A stretch of DNA of 64,000 nt from Arthrobacter ruber (lineage in GTDB: Bacteria > Actinomycetota > Actinomycetes > Actinomycetales > Micrococcaceae). Of this stretch, positions 35,381 through 45,010 are shown piece by piece. The translations under genes were made by a program, and so were the position numbers. The first letter of the stretch is position 1. The number at the start of each line of letters is the position of its first letter. Location: NCBI RefSeq assembly GCF_002954225.1, contig NZ_PPTH01000015.1, positions 1 to 64,000 of the forward strand, read 5' to 3'. The notes beneath the pieces were generated by a model. The model did no database searches. It saw only the letters and a list, made by a program, of their open reading frames with translations, and was not told the origin of the DNA.

Positions 35381-37333
35381 GTGCATCAATTCCTGCTCCG
35401 CCTGCTCGTCCTGCTCACCGTGATCTTCGGGGTGAACTACGTGGCGTGGCGCTGGCTGGAGTCGCTGAACTGGTCGGCCTGGTGGATCGCGGTGCCGCTG
35501 GTGCTGGCGGAGACCTACAGCCTCGTCGACGTGTGCCTCTTCGGGCTGACGGTGTGGCGGACCAGGGAGCGCACGCCTCCGCCGGCAGCCCCCGGCCTGG
35601 GCGTGGACGTGTTCATCACCACGTACAACGAACCCATCGAGATGGTCCTCGAGACGGCCCTCGCGGCGCAGCGCATCCGGTATCCGCACCGGACGTGGAT
35701 CCTCGACGACGGCAGCCGGACCGAGTTGCGGGAGGCCGCGGAGCAGCACGGCATCGGCTACCTGACCCGCAGCGCCGACTGGGCGGACCGTCCCCGACAT
35801 GCCAAGGCGGGCAACCTCAACAACGCCCTCATGGCCACCGACGGCGAGTTCATGATGATCCTCGACGCGGACCAGATCCCCAAGCCCGAGATCCTCGACC
35901 GGACGCTGGGTTACTTCAACAACCGGAAGGTGGCCCTGGTCCAGACGCCGCAGTGGTTCGTCAACGTCCCCGAGGACGACCCTCTGGGGAGCCAGGCGCC
36001 CCTGTTCTACGGCCCGCTGCAGCAGGGCAAGGACGGCTGGAACGCGGCGTTCTTCTGCGGCTCCAATGCACTGCTGCGCAGGGAGGCGCTCATGCAGCTC
36101 GGCCTGGTCGGGTACGTGGACGAGGTCGAGAAGAACATCCGCACCGCCCTGAAGGGGTCCCGCTCCGCGATCCGTCGCGCCCGCAGGTCGGAGCAGGCCC
36201 GTGACCCCATGGTCGCCCAGCTGCTCGACGAGGTGGAACGGGCAACGGCCGGGGCGGCAGCCGGGCTCAAGGAGGGGCGGTCCTACAGCGAGATCACCTA
36301 CACCCTGCGCCGCACGGTCGATGCCGCCGTCCAGAAGCTCGTCGCTGCCGATGTCCATGCGCTGCAGGCCGATCTGGCGGAGATCGAGGCCATGGGTCTC
36401 GGACCCGGCTCCGGCTCGCTCAGCCCCGAAGAGGTCGAGATCGCGGTGGCAGGACTGTCCTCCCGGCAGTGGTCCCCGCTCGGTGCGCTGGAGTCGGTGC
36501 AGGCCGTGCTGGAGGCGATCTCCATCGAGCGCGGTGAGGAGGCGCAGCCGGTCATGCCTCTGGCCACGATCTCCGTCACCGAGGACATGGCCACGTCCAT
36601 GCGGCTGCATGCCATGGGATGGAAGAGCGTCTACCATCACGAGATCCTCGCCATCGGCCTCGCCCCCGAGGATCTGAAGACCATGCTGACCCAGCGGCTG
36701 CGCTGGGCCCAGGGCACCATCCAGGTGCTGCTTCGGGAGAACCCCCTCGCCAAGCGGGGGATGAAGTGGACCCAGCGGTTGATGTACTTCGCCACCATGT
36801 GGAGCTACCTGTCGGGCTTCGCCGCGGTCGTCTACATCGCTGCACCCATCATCTACCTGATCCTCGGCATCCTGCCCGTGACCAGCCTCAGCACGGACTT
36901 CTTCATCCGCTTCATCCCGTTCATGGTGGTCAACCAGATCCTCTTCGCGGTCGCCGGACGGGGAGCGAAGACATGGCGGGGGCAGCAGTACAGCCTCGCG
37001 CTGTTCCCCACCTGGATCAAGGCCTGCACCACGGCCGCCCGCAACGTGTGGTTCGGCCGGCCCCTGGGATTCGCCGTGACGCCGAAGGTCAAGGAGGGCA
37101 ACAGCCGCGACTGGCACCTGATCCGCCCGCAACTCGTCGCCATGGCCCTGCTCGCCGTAGCAGCAGTGGTCGGGCTGGCCCGGCTGGCGGTCGGACTCAA
37201 CGAGCCACTGGGCACGCTCGTGAACGTCGCCTGGGTGGTCTACGACCTCGTCGTGCTGAGTGTCCTCTTCAAAGCGGTGCGGTATGACGGGTACGTTCCC
37301 GAGGAGGAGGGGTCGCAGGCGGTGAACCGCTGA
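35381..37333 (+). CDS. cellulose-synthase-like GT2 glycosyltransferase with a central insertion
   Basis: A protein of 650 aa from the GTG at 35381 with GGAGGA 5 nt upstream; an ATG at 35315 lacks one. Two N-terminal helices precede the GT-A domain: ITTYNEP (79-85), LDDGSR (108-113), the D-x-D motif DADQ (162-165), TED (400-402) and QRLRW (438-442). Four to five helices close the protein. These are the marks of processive membrane synthases such as BcsA. Residues about 240-390 form an extra helical, charged segment between GSNALLRR and TED, where related enzymes have only some 30-50 residues. It probably polymerises and exports a beta-glycan; no PilZ motif was noticed. Followed by two partner-switching regulators. 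Confidence 0.85.
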   Translation: MHQFLLRLLVLLTVIFGVNYVAWRWLESLNWSAWWIAVPLVLAETYSLVDVCLFGLTVWRTRERTPPPAAPGLGVDVFITTYNEPIEMVLETALAAQRIRYPHRTWILDDGSRTELREAAEQHGIGYLTRSADWADRPRHAKAGNLNNALMATDGEFMMILDADQIPKPEILDRTLGYFNNRKVALVQTPQWFVNVPEDDPLGSQAPLFYGPLQQGKDGWNAAFFCGSNALLRREALMQLGLVGYVDEVEKNIRTALKGSRSAIRRARRSEQARDPMVAQLLDEVERATAGAAAGLKEGRSYSEITYTLRRTVDAAVQKLVAADVHALQADLAEIEAMGLGPGSGSLSPEEVEIAVAGLSSRQWSPLGALESVQAVLEAISIERGEEAQPVMPLATISVTEDMATSMRLHAMGWKSVYHHEILAIGLAPEDLKTMLTQRLRWAQGTIQVLLRENPLAKRGMKWTQRLMYFATMWSYLSGFAAVVYIAAPIIYLILGILPVTSLSTDFFIRFIPFMVVNQILFAVAGRGAKTWRGQQYSLALFPTWIKACTTAARNVWFGRPLGFAVTPKVKEGNSRDWHLIRPQLVAMALLAVAAVVGLARLAVGLNEPLGTLVNVAWVVYDLVVLSVLFKAVRYDGYVPEEEGSQAVNR

Positions 37334-37470
37334 GCGGCGCGCCCCGACGACGGCGCGCCGCGTGATCTTCGGCGACGTGGGTTAGTTTGGGGTGAGGACT
37401 CACGAGTGACCCGCCTCTCCTGCTCTCTGCGCACGCCGTCGATCAGCAGGACCCGACGTTTGATAGGTGT

Positions 37471-37809
37471 ATGCCGATGGATTTCAGTTACGAGCTCAGG
37501 GATTCCTACACGGAGGTCAAGGTCGGTGGTCGCCTGAACATGGTGTCCGCGCCGAGGCTGCGCGAGTTCGTGGGTGATGTGCTCCTCAAGGGCTCCAACC
37601 GTATCGTCGTGAACCTCGCGGAGACCTCGTTCATGGACTCCTCCGGGCTCGGCGCGCTCATCGGCTGTCTGAAGGCCACCCGGCAGGCCGGCGGCGACCT
37701 CCGTATCGCAGCCGTCCACCCGCAGGTCAAGATGGTGCTGCAGCTGACCAGCATGGACAGGGTGCTCACGTCCTACGCCACCGTGGAGGAGGCCTTCGGC
37801 GATGAGTGA
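37471..37809 (+). CDS. STAS domain anti-sigma factor antagonist-like protein
   Basis: A protein of 112 aa, a single STAS domain. The phosphorylation-site region is FMDSSGLGALIG, with serines in the position used by SpoIIAA/RsbV. It should bind and inhibit its partner kinase when unphosphorylated. The start is ATG 37471 (MPMDFSY); an ATG 6 nt later is also possible. It overlaps the ATPase gene by 8 bp. It lies 137 bp after the glycosyltransferase and no sigma factor is nearby, so the target may be the glycan machinery rather than transcription. Confidence 0.87.
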   Translation: MPMDFSYELRDSYTEVKVGGRLNMVSAPRLREFVGDVLLKGSNRIVVNLAETSFMDSSGLGALIGCLKATRQAGGDLRIAAVHPQVKMVLQLTSMDRVLTSYATVEEAFGDE

Positions 37810-38275
37810 TGCGCTGGCTGCGCGCAACTTCCTCGGACCCGCCGGGGAGGAGGCCATCGAGTCCGTCCACGACATGCTGGACGATCTGTGGTCGGAGGTT
37901 CCCCTCACCCAGGACATCGACCGCATGACCTTCACGACGGCGGTGATCGAATCAGCATCGAACGTCGTCCAGCACGCCGAGCCCGTCGGGGAGGAGCCGG
38001 TGAAGCTCGGCGTCGTCATCACGGTCCGGCACACCGTGCTCGAGGCCCGCGTCAGTGCACTGCACGCCAAGCCGCCGTACGGCGGGATGGTCCCGGTCAT
38101 GCCCGAGGACGATGCCGAGTCGGGCAGGGGACTGGCACTCATCCAGGCGCTGGTGACCACGGTGATCTTCGAACGGCAGGACGGCACGAACACATGGGTC
38201 CTGTCGCGTGGCTACTCCCAGGATCGTCCCCTACCGGACAGCCGGGCGGACTCGGGGGTGCGGCCACCGCCGTAG
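37802..38275 (+). CDS. anti-sigma-type serine kinase ATPase (HATPase_c)
   Basis: A protein of 157 aa of the RsbW/SpoIIAB type. The N-box is TAVIESASNVVQHA and the G-box is ESGRGLALIQALV. It should phosphorylate the STAS partner. Translation is coupled to the STAS gene by an 8-bp overlap, with ATG as start. Its last 137 bp lie antisense to the end of the hydrolase gene, and the C-terminal Pro/Arg/Asp tail looks unstructured. Confidence 0.84.
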   Translation: MSDALAARNFLGPAGEEAIESVHDMLDDLWSEVPLTQDIDRMTFTTAVIESASNVVQHAEPVGEEPVKLGVVITVRHTVLEARVSALHAKPPYGGMVPVMPEDDAESGRGLALIQALVTTVIFERQDGTNTWVLSRGYSQDRPLPDSRADSGVRPPP

Positions 38276-39527
38276 CAGAGACCCCCGTGCACTCGCCGGC
38301 GGACTCCGACTGGCTCGCCCGCCCCTTCCGGCGTGTGGCGAGAGCTTCGGCCAGCGCGGCCGCTGATGTGCTGCTGCTGTCGATCCTCCAGTCCGTCTCC
38401 TTGTCCAGGTGGAACCAGACCACCGCGGTGACGTCGTCCTGCGCCGCCAGGTAGCCGACCAGCTCCGTGGTCCATTCGGCCTTGGAGCCACCGTGTTCGG
38501 CGGAGGACGTCTCGGCGATCAGGATCTCCTTGCCCGGTGCGAGAGCCCGGAGTTCGGACAGCCCTTGGCCGAAGACCCTGGACGGCTTCTTCCACGTGCC
38601 CCACGGCACGGAGGTGCCCCAGTTGTAGCCGTCGAGGGCGACGGCGTCGACGTAGGAGTCACCCGGGTAGAGCTCCCTCAGCGGCGTGGATCCGCGATAG
38701 GGCACATTCGGGTTCCACACCCAGGTGACGTTCGACGCGCCTGTCGAGGCGAGCGTCTCGTGGACGTGCCGCCAGGCCGCGACGTAGTCATCGGGGGTGT
38801 TGCCGTTGACCCCAGCGGACCACGGATACCAGTCGCCGTTCATCTCGTGCCCGAATCGCAGCAGGACCGGGTGGCCCCAGTCCGCGAGGGAGTGGCCCCA
38901 CCGGCGCAGATAGGGATCGAAATCACCCGCTGTGACCCGGTCGAGCGCGTAGGCGGGCTGATCCCTACCGCCTCCCCATGCCCAGGGCTCCCAGGTCAGC
39001 AGGGTGTCGGCTCCCCGGGCGCGCGCCGCATCGAGTTCGGTGATCGGCGGGGCCTGATGGAAGTCCTTGTAGGCGAGGACGATCGTGGGTGCTTCCCCGG
39101 CCAGGGCTGTGACCTCGTCGAGTTCGGCGGAGGCCAGGGGACCTCCGGGTGTCCCGACTCCGAAGCGCAGGGAGGTGGTGCCGGGCGGCCGCGAGGGGCG
39201 GCGGACCCTGAACGTCGCCGAGGCACCCACGTCCCCCGAGAGGGCTCGGACGACCACCGCCGGTCCGGTCGTGTCGGCCATGGACAGCCTGATGTCGAAG
39301 CGACCCGACGCGTCCGTCCGGAAGAGCACGGGATGGGTGCCGCCGGTGACGGTCCCGATCCTCCTCTTCGGGAATCCGGTTCCGGTGACCGTGACCGACG
39401 TGCCGGCCGGATCGGCGGAGGGACGGATGCTGATCGACGCACCGGACGCCGCCGCGGCCGGGACCGGGGTGGCAGCGATCAGGGTCAGCAGCACCAGGAG
39501 GCATGCCATAGGTCGTAGGTTCTTCAT
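38139..39527 (-). CDS. secreted GH26-like glycoside hydrolase
   Basis: A protein of 462 aa. The signal peptide (MKNLRPMACLLVLLTLIA) ends near AAAASG. An Ig/IPT-like domain covers about 30-110 and the hydrolase domain about 118-400. The acid/base Glu228 is in RFGHEMNGDWYPW and the likely nucleophile Glu339 in ILIAETSS, as in GH26 beta-mannanases and related glucanases. The ATG at 39527 heads a normal signal peptide. The last 60 residues, rich in Ser, Pro and Cys, run past the fold and are antisense to the ATPase gene. A role in trimming the polymer of the nearby synthase is inferred. Confidence 0.83.
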   Translation of the reverse strand: MKNLRPMACLLVLLTLIAATPVPAAAASGASISIRPSADPAGTSVTVTGTGFPKRRIGTVTGGTHPVLFRTDASGRFDIRLSMADTTGPAVVVRALSGDVGASATFRVRRPSRPPGTTSLRFGVGTPGGPLASAELDEVTALAGEAPTIVLAYKDFHQAPPITELDAARARGADTLLTWEPWAWGGGRDQPAYALDRVTAGDFDPYLRRWGHSLADWGHPVLLRFGHEMNGDWYPWSAGVNGNTPDDYVAAWRHVHETLASTGASNVTWVWNPNVPYRGSTPLRELYPGDSYVDAVALDGYNWGTSVPWGTWKKPSRVFGQGLSELRALAPGKEILIAETSSAEHGGSKAEWTTELVGYLAAQDDVTAVVWFHLDKETDWRIDSSSTSAAALAEALATRRKGRASQSESAGECTGVSATAVAAPPSPPGCPVGDDPGSSHATGPMCSCRPAVRRSPWSPAPG

Positions 39528-39942
39528 TCCACCCCCGGCCGGGCCGACTGTACGACGGGCGCGATGGGTCCGTCCCTCTCCATTGTGCGGTCGGCTCCCC
39601 TCCTGATCCACCGCCCGGCACAGGATGGGCGGTGATGCTGTACGCAGGATCGAACGTCGGTGGTCCGTCAGGGCCGGCCGGGATCGCCCTGACGATGTCC
39701 TCAGGGTCCTCCCTGGGGAAGGCCATGGTCCGTCTCATCCCTGAGGGTGAGACGGGCCGGAATCCTTGTCGGCCGGAAGGCCGACGACCTAGCATGGGTG
39801 GCGCCGGTAGCGTCGGAGGTAGACGCACGGCAGCGCATCGCGGTTCGACCGGAACAGCGGCACCGGCGTCGTATCCCGTGCTGGGAGCCACCCGTCCATG
39901 ACCGGTGGGCCGTCGCGCGGGCGGAGCGGCGGAGGAGCCGGC
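39528..39942 (+). other. 415-bp intergenic region between hydrolase and DedA genes
   Basis: No convincing gene. A hairpin with a stem of about 12 bp and one bulge lies at 39730-39755 (arms CCGTCTCATCCCT and AGGGTGAGACGG) without a T-run. A TAGCAT at 39790-39795 is the likely -10 box for the DedA gene, giving a leader of about 140 nt. An 89-codon frame at 39632-39901 has no ribosome site and no recognisable features. Confidence 0.5.
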
Positions 39943-40662
39943 ATGGACGCGATCATCAGTGCACTGAACGGCATCAGCGACTTCGTGCTCGCGGCCGCCG
40001 AACAGCCCTGGGTGTACGTCCTGGTCTTCGTGTGCTGCACCGTGGACGGCTTCTTCCCCCCGTTCCCCAGCGAATCCGTCGTCGTCGGCCTCGCCTCCCT
40101 CGTCATCACGCAGGGGGTGCCCAACCCGTGGCTGCTCATCCTCGTCGCAGCGCTCGGAGCGTTCCTGGGTGACAACATCGCCTACCTCCTCGGCAGGGGG
40201 ATCGGCACCACGCGCTTCCGCTGGATGCGGCGGCCCCGGTCGCAGCGCTCCTTCGCCTGGGCGGGCAGGGAGCTCGCGAAGCGGGCGGCGTCCCTGATCC
40301 TCGTGGCGCGGTTCATCCCGATCGGCCGCGTGGCCGTCAACCTCACAGCAGGCGCCACGGGATACTCGCACCGGCGCTTCGTCGCCCTCACGGCGCTGTC
40401 CGGGGTGGTCTGGGCCGGGTACTCGGTCGGGATCGGGGCGCTCGCGGGCACCTGGTTCCAGCACAACCACCTCCTCGGCGTCGCGGTGGCCATCGCGATC
40501 GCGGTCGTCATAGGGTTCGTCGTCGACCGCGTGATCGCCTTCGTGCGTGGCTCCACGCCCCTCCAGGCCACCCTCGAGGAGCCCCTCGAGGCGCTGCAGG
40601 AGGAGCCCGCGGGGATGCTGCAGGACGAGCCCGAGCCCGCCCGCGGGACGGGCCTGCCGTGA
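39943..40662 (+). CDS. DedA family membrane protein
   Basis: A protein of 239 aa. It shows the DedA/SNARE-associated core: DGFFPPFPSESVVVG, GAFLGDNIAYLLGR and the signature RFIPIGRVAVNLTAG, with about five hydrophobic segments. The C-terminal 40 residues are acidic and probably cytoplasmic. DedA proteins act in membrane lipid (undecaprenyl-phosphate or phospholipid) handling. The ATG at 39943 has GGAGGAG upstream; a start 45 bp earlier is less likely. Confidence 0.88.
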   Translation: MDAIISALNGISDFVLAAAEQPWVYVLVFVCCTVDGFFPPFPSESVVVGLASLVITQGVPNPWLLILVAALGAFLGDNIAYLLGRGIGTTRFRWMRRPRSQRSFAWAGRELAKRAASLILVARFIPIGRVAVNLTAGATGYSHRRFVALTALSGVVWAGYSVGIGALAGTWFQHNHLLGVAVAIAIAVVIGFVVDRVIAFVRGSTPLQATLEEPLEALQEEPAGMLQDEPEPARGTGLP

Positions 40663-40673
40663 GGTGCATCGCG

Positions 40674-40679
40674 TAGGCT
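40674..40679 (+). promoter_or_regulatory. -10 box giving a leaderless add transcript
   Basis: TAGGCT ends 7 nt before the GTG at 40687, with no ribosome binding site between. Confidence 0.55.
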
Positions 40680-40686
40680 GAACAGC

Positions 40687-41847
40687 GTGACCTCCTCCCC
40701 GAACGATGCCGCCCCCGCCGCCATCGACATCCAGACCCTGCCGAAGATCTCGCTCCACGACCACCTCGACGGTGGCCTGCGACCGGCCACCGTCCTCGAG
40801 CTCGCCGCCGCGATCGGCCACGACCTTCCGGCCTCCGACGCCGAGTCGCTCGGGGCCTGGTTCAGGGAATCGGCCGACTCGGGATCGCTCGAGCGCTACC
40901 TCGAGACCTTCGACCACACCATCGCCGTCATGCAGACGCGCGAGGGCCTCGTCCGCGTGGCCCGTGAGTTCGTCGAGGACCTCGCGCTCGACGGCGTCGT
41001 GTACGCGGAGGTGCGCTGGGCGCCCGAGCAGCACACGCAGCAGGGCCTCACGCTCGACGAGGCCGTCGAGGCCGTGCAGGAGGGCCTCGAGGCCGGCGCC
41101 GCAGCAGCCATCGCCGCCGGCCGCGTCATCCAGGTGGGCCAGCTCATCACGGCGATGCGCCACGCCGACCGCGGCCAGGAGATCGCCGAGCTCGCCGTCC
41201 GCCACCGCGACAGGGGCGCCGTCGGCTTCGACATCGCCGGTGCCGAGAACGGCTTCCTGCCCTCGCGCTTCGCCGGCGCCTTCACGTACCTCGCCTCGGA
41301 GCAGTTCCCCGTGACCATCCACGCGGGCGAGGCGGCGGGCCTGGACAGCATCCAGGACGCCCTCGTCGCCGGCCGGGCCCTGCGCCTCGGCCACGGCGTC
41401 CGGATCGCCGAGGACATCGAGATCGAGGAGTCGGACGAGCCGGGTGACAGGCCGGACGACGACGAGGAGGTCGGGATCGCGAACCTCGGGCGCATCGCCT
41501 CCTGGGTCCGGGACCGCGGCATCCCGCTCGAGCTGTGCCCCTCCTCGAACCTGCAGACCGGGGCCGTCGCGGCCTTCGGGGAGACCATCGACGCCCACCC
41601 CTTCGACCTGCTGTACCAGCTGGGCTTCAAGGTCACCGTCAACACCGACAACCGGCTCATGAGCGGGGTGACGCTCACGGGCGAGTTCGAGCTCCTCATC
41701 GACACGTTCGGGTACGACCTCGGCGACCTGCTGGACCTCACCCTCAACGCTGTCGACGCCGCGTTCCTGCCGCTCGAGGACCGGGACGCCCTGGCGCGCC
41801 ACGTCGCGGAGAGCTTCGACGCGGCCGCCCGCCAGGCGTCGGCCTGA
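40687..41847 (+). CDS. add: adenosine deaminase
   Basis: A protein of 386 aa. The zinc histidines are in LHDHLDGGLR, the catalytic HAGEA and GHGVRI motifs are in order, and NTDNRLMS gives the last metal-site Asp. An acidic loop at about 245-260 is an addition seen in actinobacterial forms. It turns adenosine into inosine in purine salvage. It complements the nucleoside importer operon 5 kb upstream. mazG follows after 8 bp. Confidence 0.93.
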   Translation: MTSSPNDAAPAAIDIQTLPKISLHDHLDGGLRPATVLELAAAIGHDLPASDAESLGAWFRESADSGSLERYLETFDHTIAVMQTREGLVRVAREFVEDLALDGVVYAEVRWAPEQHTQQGLTLDEAVEAVQEGLEAGAAAAIAAGRVIQVGQLITAMRHADRGQEIAELAVRHRDRGAVGFDIAGAENGFLPSRFAGAFTYLASEQFPVTIHAGEAAGLDSIQDALVAGRALRLGHGVRIAEDIEIEESDEPGDRPDDDEEVGIANLGRIASWVRDRGIPLELCPSSNLQTGAVAAFGETIDAHPFDLLYQLGFKVTVNTDNRLMSGVTLTGEFELLIDTFGYDLGDLLDLTLNAVDAAFLPLEDRDALARHVAESFDAAARQASA

Positions 41848-41855
41848 CCGACCCC

Positions 41856-42572
41856 GTGCCCGACGCATCCCCCGGGGTGCCCTCGCGGGGTGCCGCCCCG
41901 GGTGCGGCGGTCGAGCGGCTCGTCGAGGTGGTGGACCTCCTGCGCCGGCACTGTCCGTGGACGGCGGCACTGGACCACGCCTCCCTGCTCGAGTACCTCG
42001 TGGAGGAGACGTACGAGCTGTACGAGGCCGTCGACGACGTCGCCCGCGCTGAGGGAGACCCGCCGCGGGCGCTCCTCGAGGACCTGCGCGGCGAGCTCGG
42101 CGACGTGCTGTTCCAGGTGGTCCTCCATGCCCAACTGCAGGCCGAGGCGGGGTCCTTCGGCCTCGCCGACGTGGCCGCCGGGTTGACGGCCAAGCTGGTC
42201 CGCCGCAACCCCCACGTCTTCACGCCCGACGGCGGCCTGCGCGGGTCCTTCCCGGCGACGGTGGACGAGATCGTGGCGACCTGGCAGGCCGTCAAGCAGC
42301 GGGAGCGGCCCGCGCGCACGTCGCCCTTCGAGGGCATCCCGCACCACCTGCCCGCGCTGGCCCTCGCGGCCAAGACCCTCCGGCGGGCGGGAGAGCCCGT
42401 CGGGGCCGAGGACGGAGCAACCGACGGACCCACCCACGGGGCCATGGAGGAGGAGCTCGGCAAGGACCTGCTGGCACTGACCCGGCGGGCACTGGCCGCG
42501 GGTGTCGACCCGGAACGGGCCCTCCGCCGTGCCGTGCTCGACTACCAGCGGGAGGCTGCCGGCGGCCCGTGA
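41856..42572 (+). CDS. mazG: MazG nucleotide pyrophosphohydrolase
   Basis: A protein of 238 aa. The MazG block starts VEVVDLLRRHCPW and continues with the metal-binding EETYELYEA and GELGDVLFQVV, which supply the E-x-x-E and E-x-x-D residues. One MazG domain is clear; the second half is weaker and holds an Ala/Gly-rich insert. The usual CPWD reads CPWT here. It hydrolyses (d)NTPs to monophosphates, clearing aberrant nucleotides. Start chosen as the GTG at 41856; a GTG at 41877 is an alternative. Confidence 0.87.
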   Translation: MPDASPGVPSRGAAPGAAVERLVEVVDLLRRHCPWTAALDHASLLEYLVEETYELYEAVDDVARAEGDPPRALLEDLRGELGDVLFQVVLHAQLQAEAGSFGLADVAAGLTAKLVRRNPHVFTPDGGLRGSFPATVDEIVATWQAVKQRERPARTSPFEGIPHHLPALALAAKTLRRAGEPVGAEDGATDGPTHGAMEEELGKDLLALTRRALAAGVDPERALRRAVLDYQREAAGGP

Positions 42573-42625
42573 GCCCGTGGGGCGTCATCGCCGGTGATCC
42601 AGCCCACGCCGGTACGCGCGTGAAC

Positions 42626-43993
<1,368 letters not shown>

Positions 43994-44090
43994 TACGTCG
44001 GCAGTTGATCCGGAGGGCGGCTACCCTCGTTAGACGGGCCCCGCGAGGGACCCGACGCGACCATACGCGACAGTACCGACGAGGAGCACC

Positions 44091-44918
44091 ATGACCGCCC
44101 GCCGCCCCAACGTGCCGCGAGCCGGCCGTCCGACGCCTGCGGCGGAGGAACGGCCGGCTCCCGGGACGGCCAAGGGCACGCCCCCTGCGCACGGCTCCCG
44201 GATCCCCGGCCAGTCCGCGGCGTCCGGGTCCGGCTCCCACGGGATCGGCCACGTGCCTGCCCCGTCCCACCCGGGGCAGGTCCCGCCCCGCGCCGCCGGA
44301 TCGTCCCCACGGAAGCCGTCCGGTCCGCGGGTCGTGGGTCCCTCCGCCACGAAGGACCCGCGGGTCGCCGGCCCCTCCATCGCCTCCGGGTCACGCGCCG
44401 GTGCGGGCGGATCGGTGCCGTCGTCGCCGTCGGAGGCGCGCGCCGCCGAACGGTCGCAGCTGGCGGGCAGCATCCGGCGCGGGCGGCTCGGGTCCAAGCG
44501 CGTGCAGTCCCCGATCCAGCCGGCCGAGGAGGCGACGCCCATCCCGGCGAAGTCCTTCTCGGGACGGCTGCTGGCCCTCGCCGTCGTCCTCGTCGCGGGG
44601 ATCGTCCTCCTGGCGCCGTCGGTGAGCCGCTACCTCCACCAACAGGGCGAACTCGACGCACTGCGGGCGGACATCGCCCGTCAGCAGCAGGAGCAGGCGG
44701 ACCATCAGTCCGAGCTCGCGCGCTGGAACGACCCCGCATTCGTCAAGCAGCAGGCGCGCGAGCGCATCTTCCTGGTGATGCCGGGGGAGACGCGGTACCT
44801 CGTCAAGGGCGGCGACGGCATCGAGCAGGGCACGGGCGAGGGATCGCCCGTGGAACCGTCCGACCTGCCCTGGGTCGACTCCCTCTGGAGCTCGATCGAG
44901 CGGGCGGCGACGGACTGA
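44091..44918 (+). CDS. FtsB/DivIC-like septum formation initiator
   Basis: A protein of 275 aa. The first 160 residues are disordered, rich in Pro, Gly, Arg and Ser. One transmembrane helix follows (LLALAVVLVAGIVLLAP). Next is a coiled coil (GELDALRADIARQQQEQADH), then the DivIC signature NDPAFVKQQARERIFLVMPGE. By family it bridges FtsQ and FtsL in the divisome. Its place between eno and DUF501 is the conserved actinobacterial order. The start has AGGAG 4 nt upstream. Confidence 0.9.
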   Translation: MTARRPNVPRAGRPTPAAEERPAPGTAKGTPPAHGSRIPGQSAASGSGSHGIGHVPAPSHPGQVPPRAAGSSPRKPSGPRVVGPSATKDPRVAGPSIASGSRAGAGGSVPSSPSEARAAERSQLAGSIRRGRLGSKRVQSPIQPAEEATPIPAKSFSGRLLALAVVLVAGIVLLAPSVSRYLHQQGELDALRADIARQQQEQADHQSELARWNDPAFVKQQARERIFLVMPGETRYLVKGGDGIEQGTGEGSPVEPSDLPWVDSLWSSIERAATD

Positions 44919-45010
44919 GTGGACAGCGCGGTAGTTCCCGCACGTCGGACGACGGCGCGGGCGACCGCCGCGGACAGTACGCCGCAGGTGGCGTACCAGG
45001 AAGGAACAGC

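Noticed and set aside
39632-39901. 89-codon frame in the gap before the DedA gene
   Set aside because: No ribosome site or recognisable features, and it contains the likely DedA promoter.
38965-41970. Very long open frame on the minus strand across several plus-strand genes
   Set aside because: It is antisense to DedA and add and to spacer DNA and has no recognisable domain. Long antisense frames are expected at this GC content.
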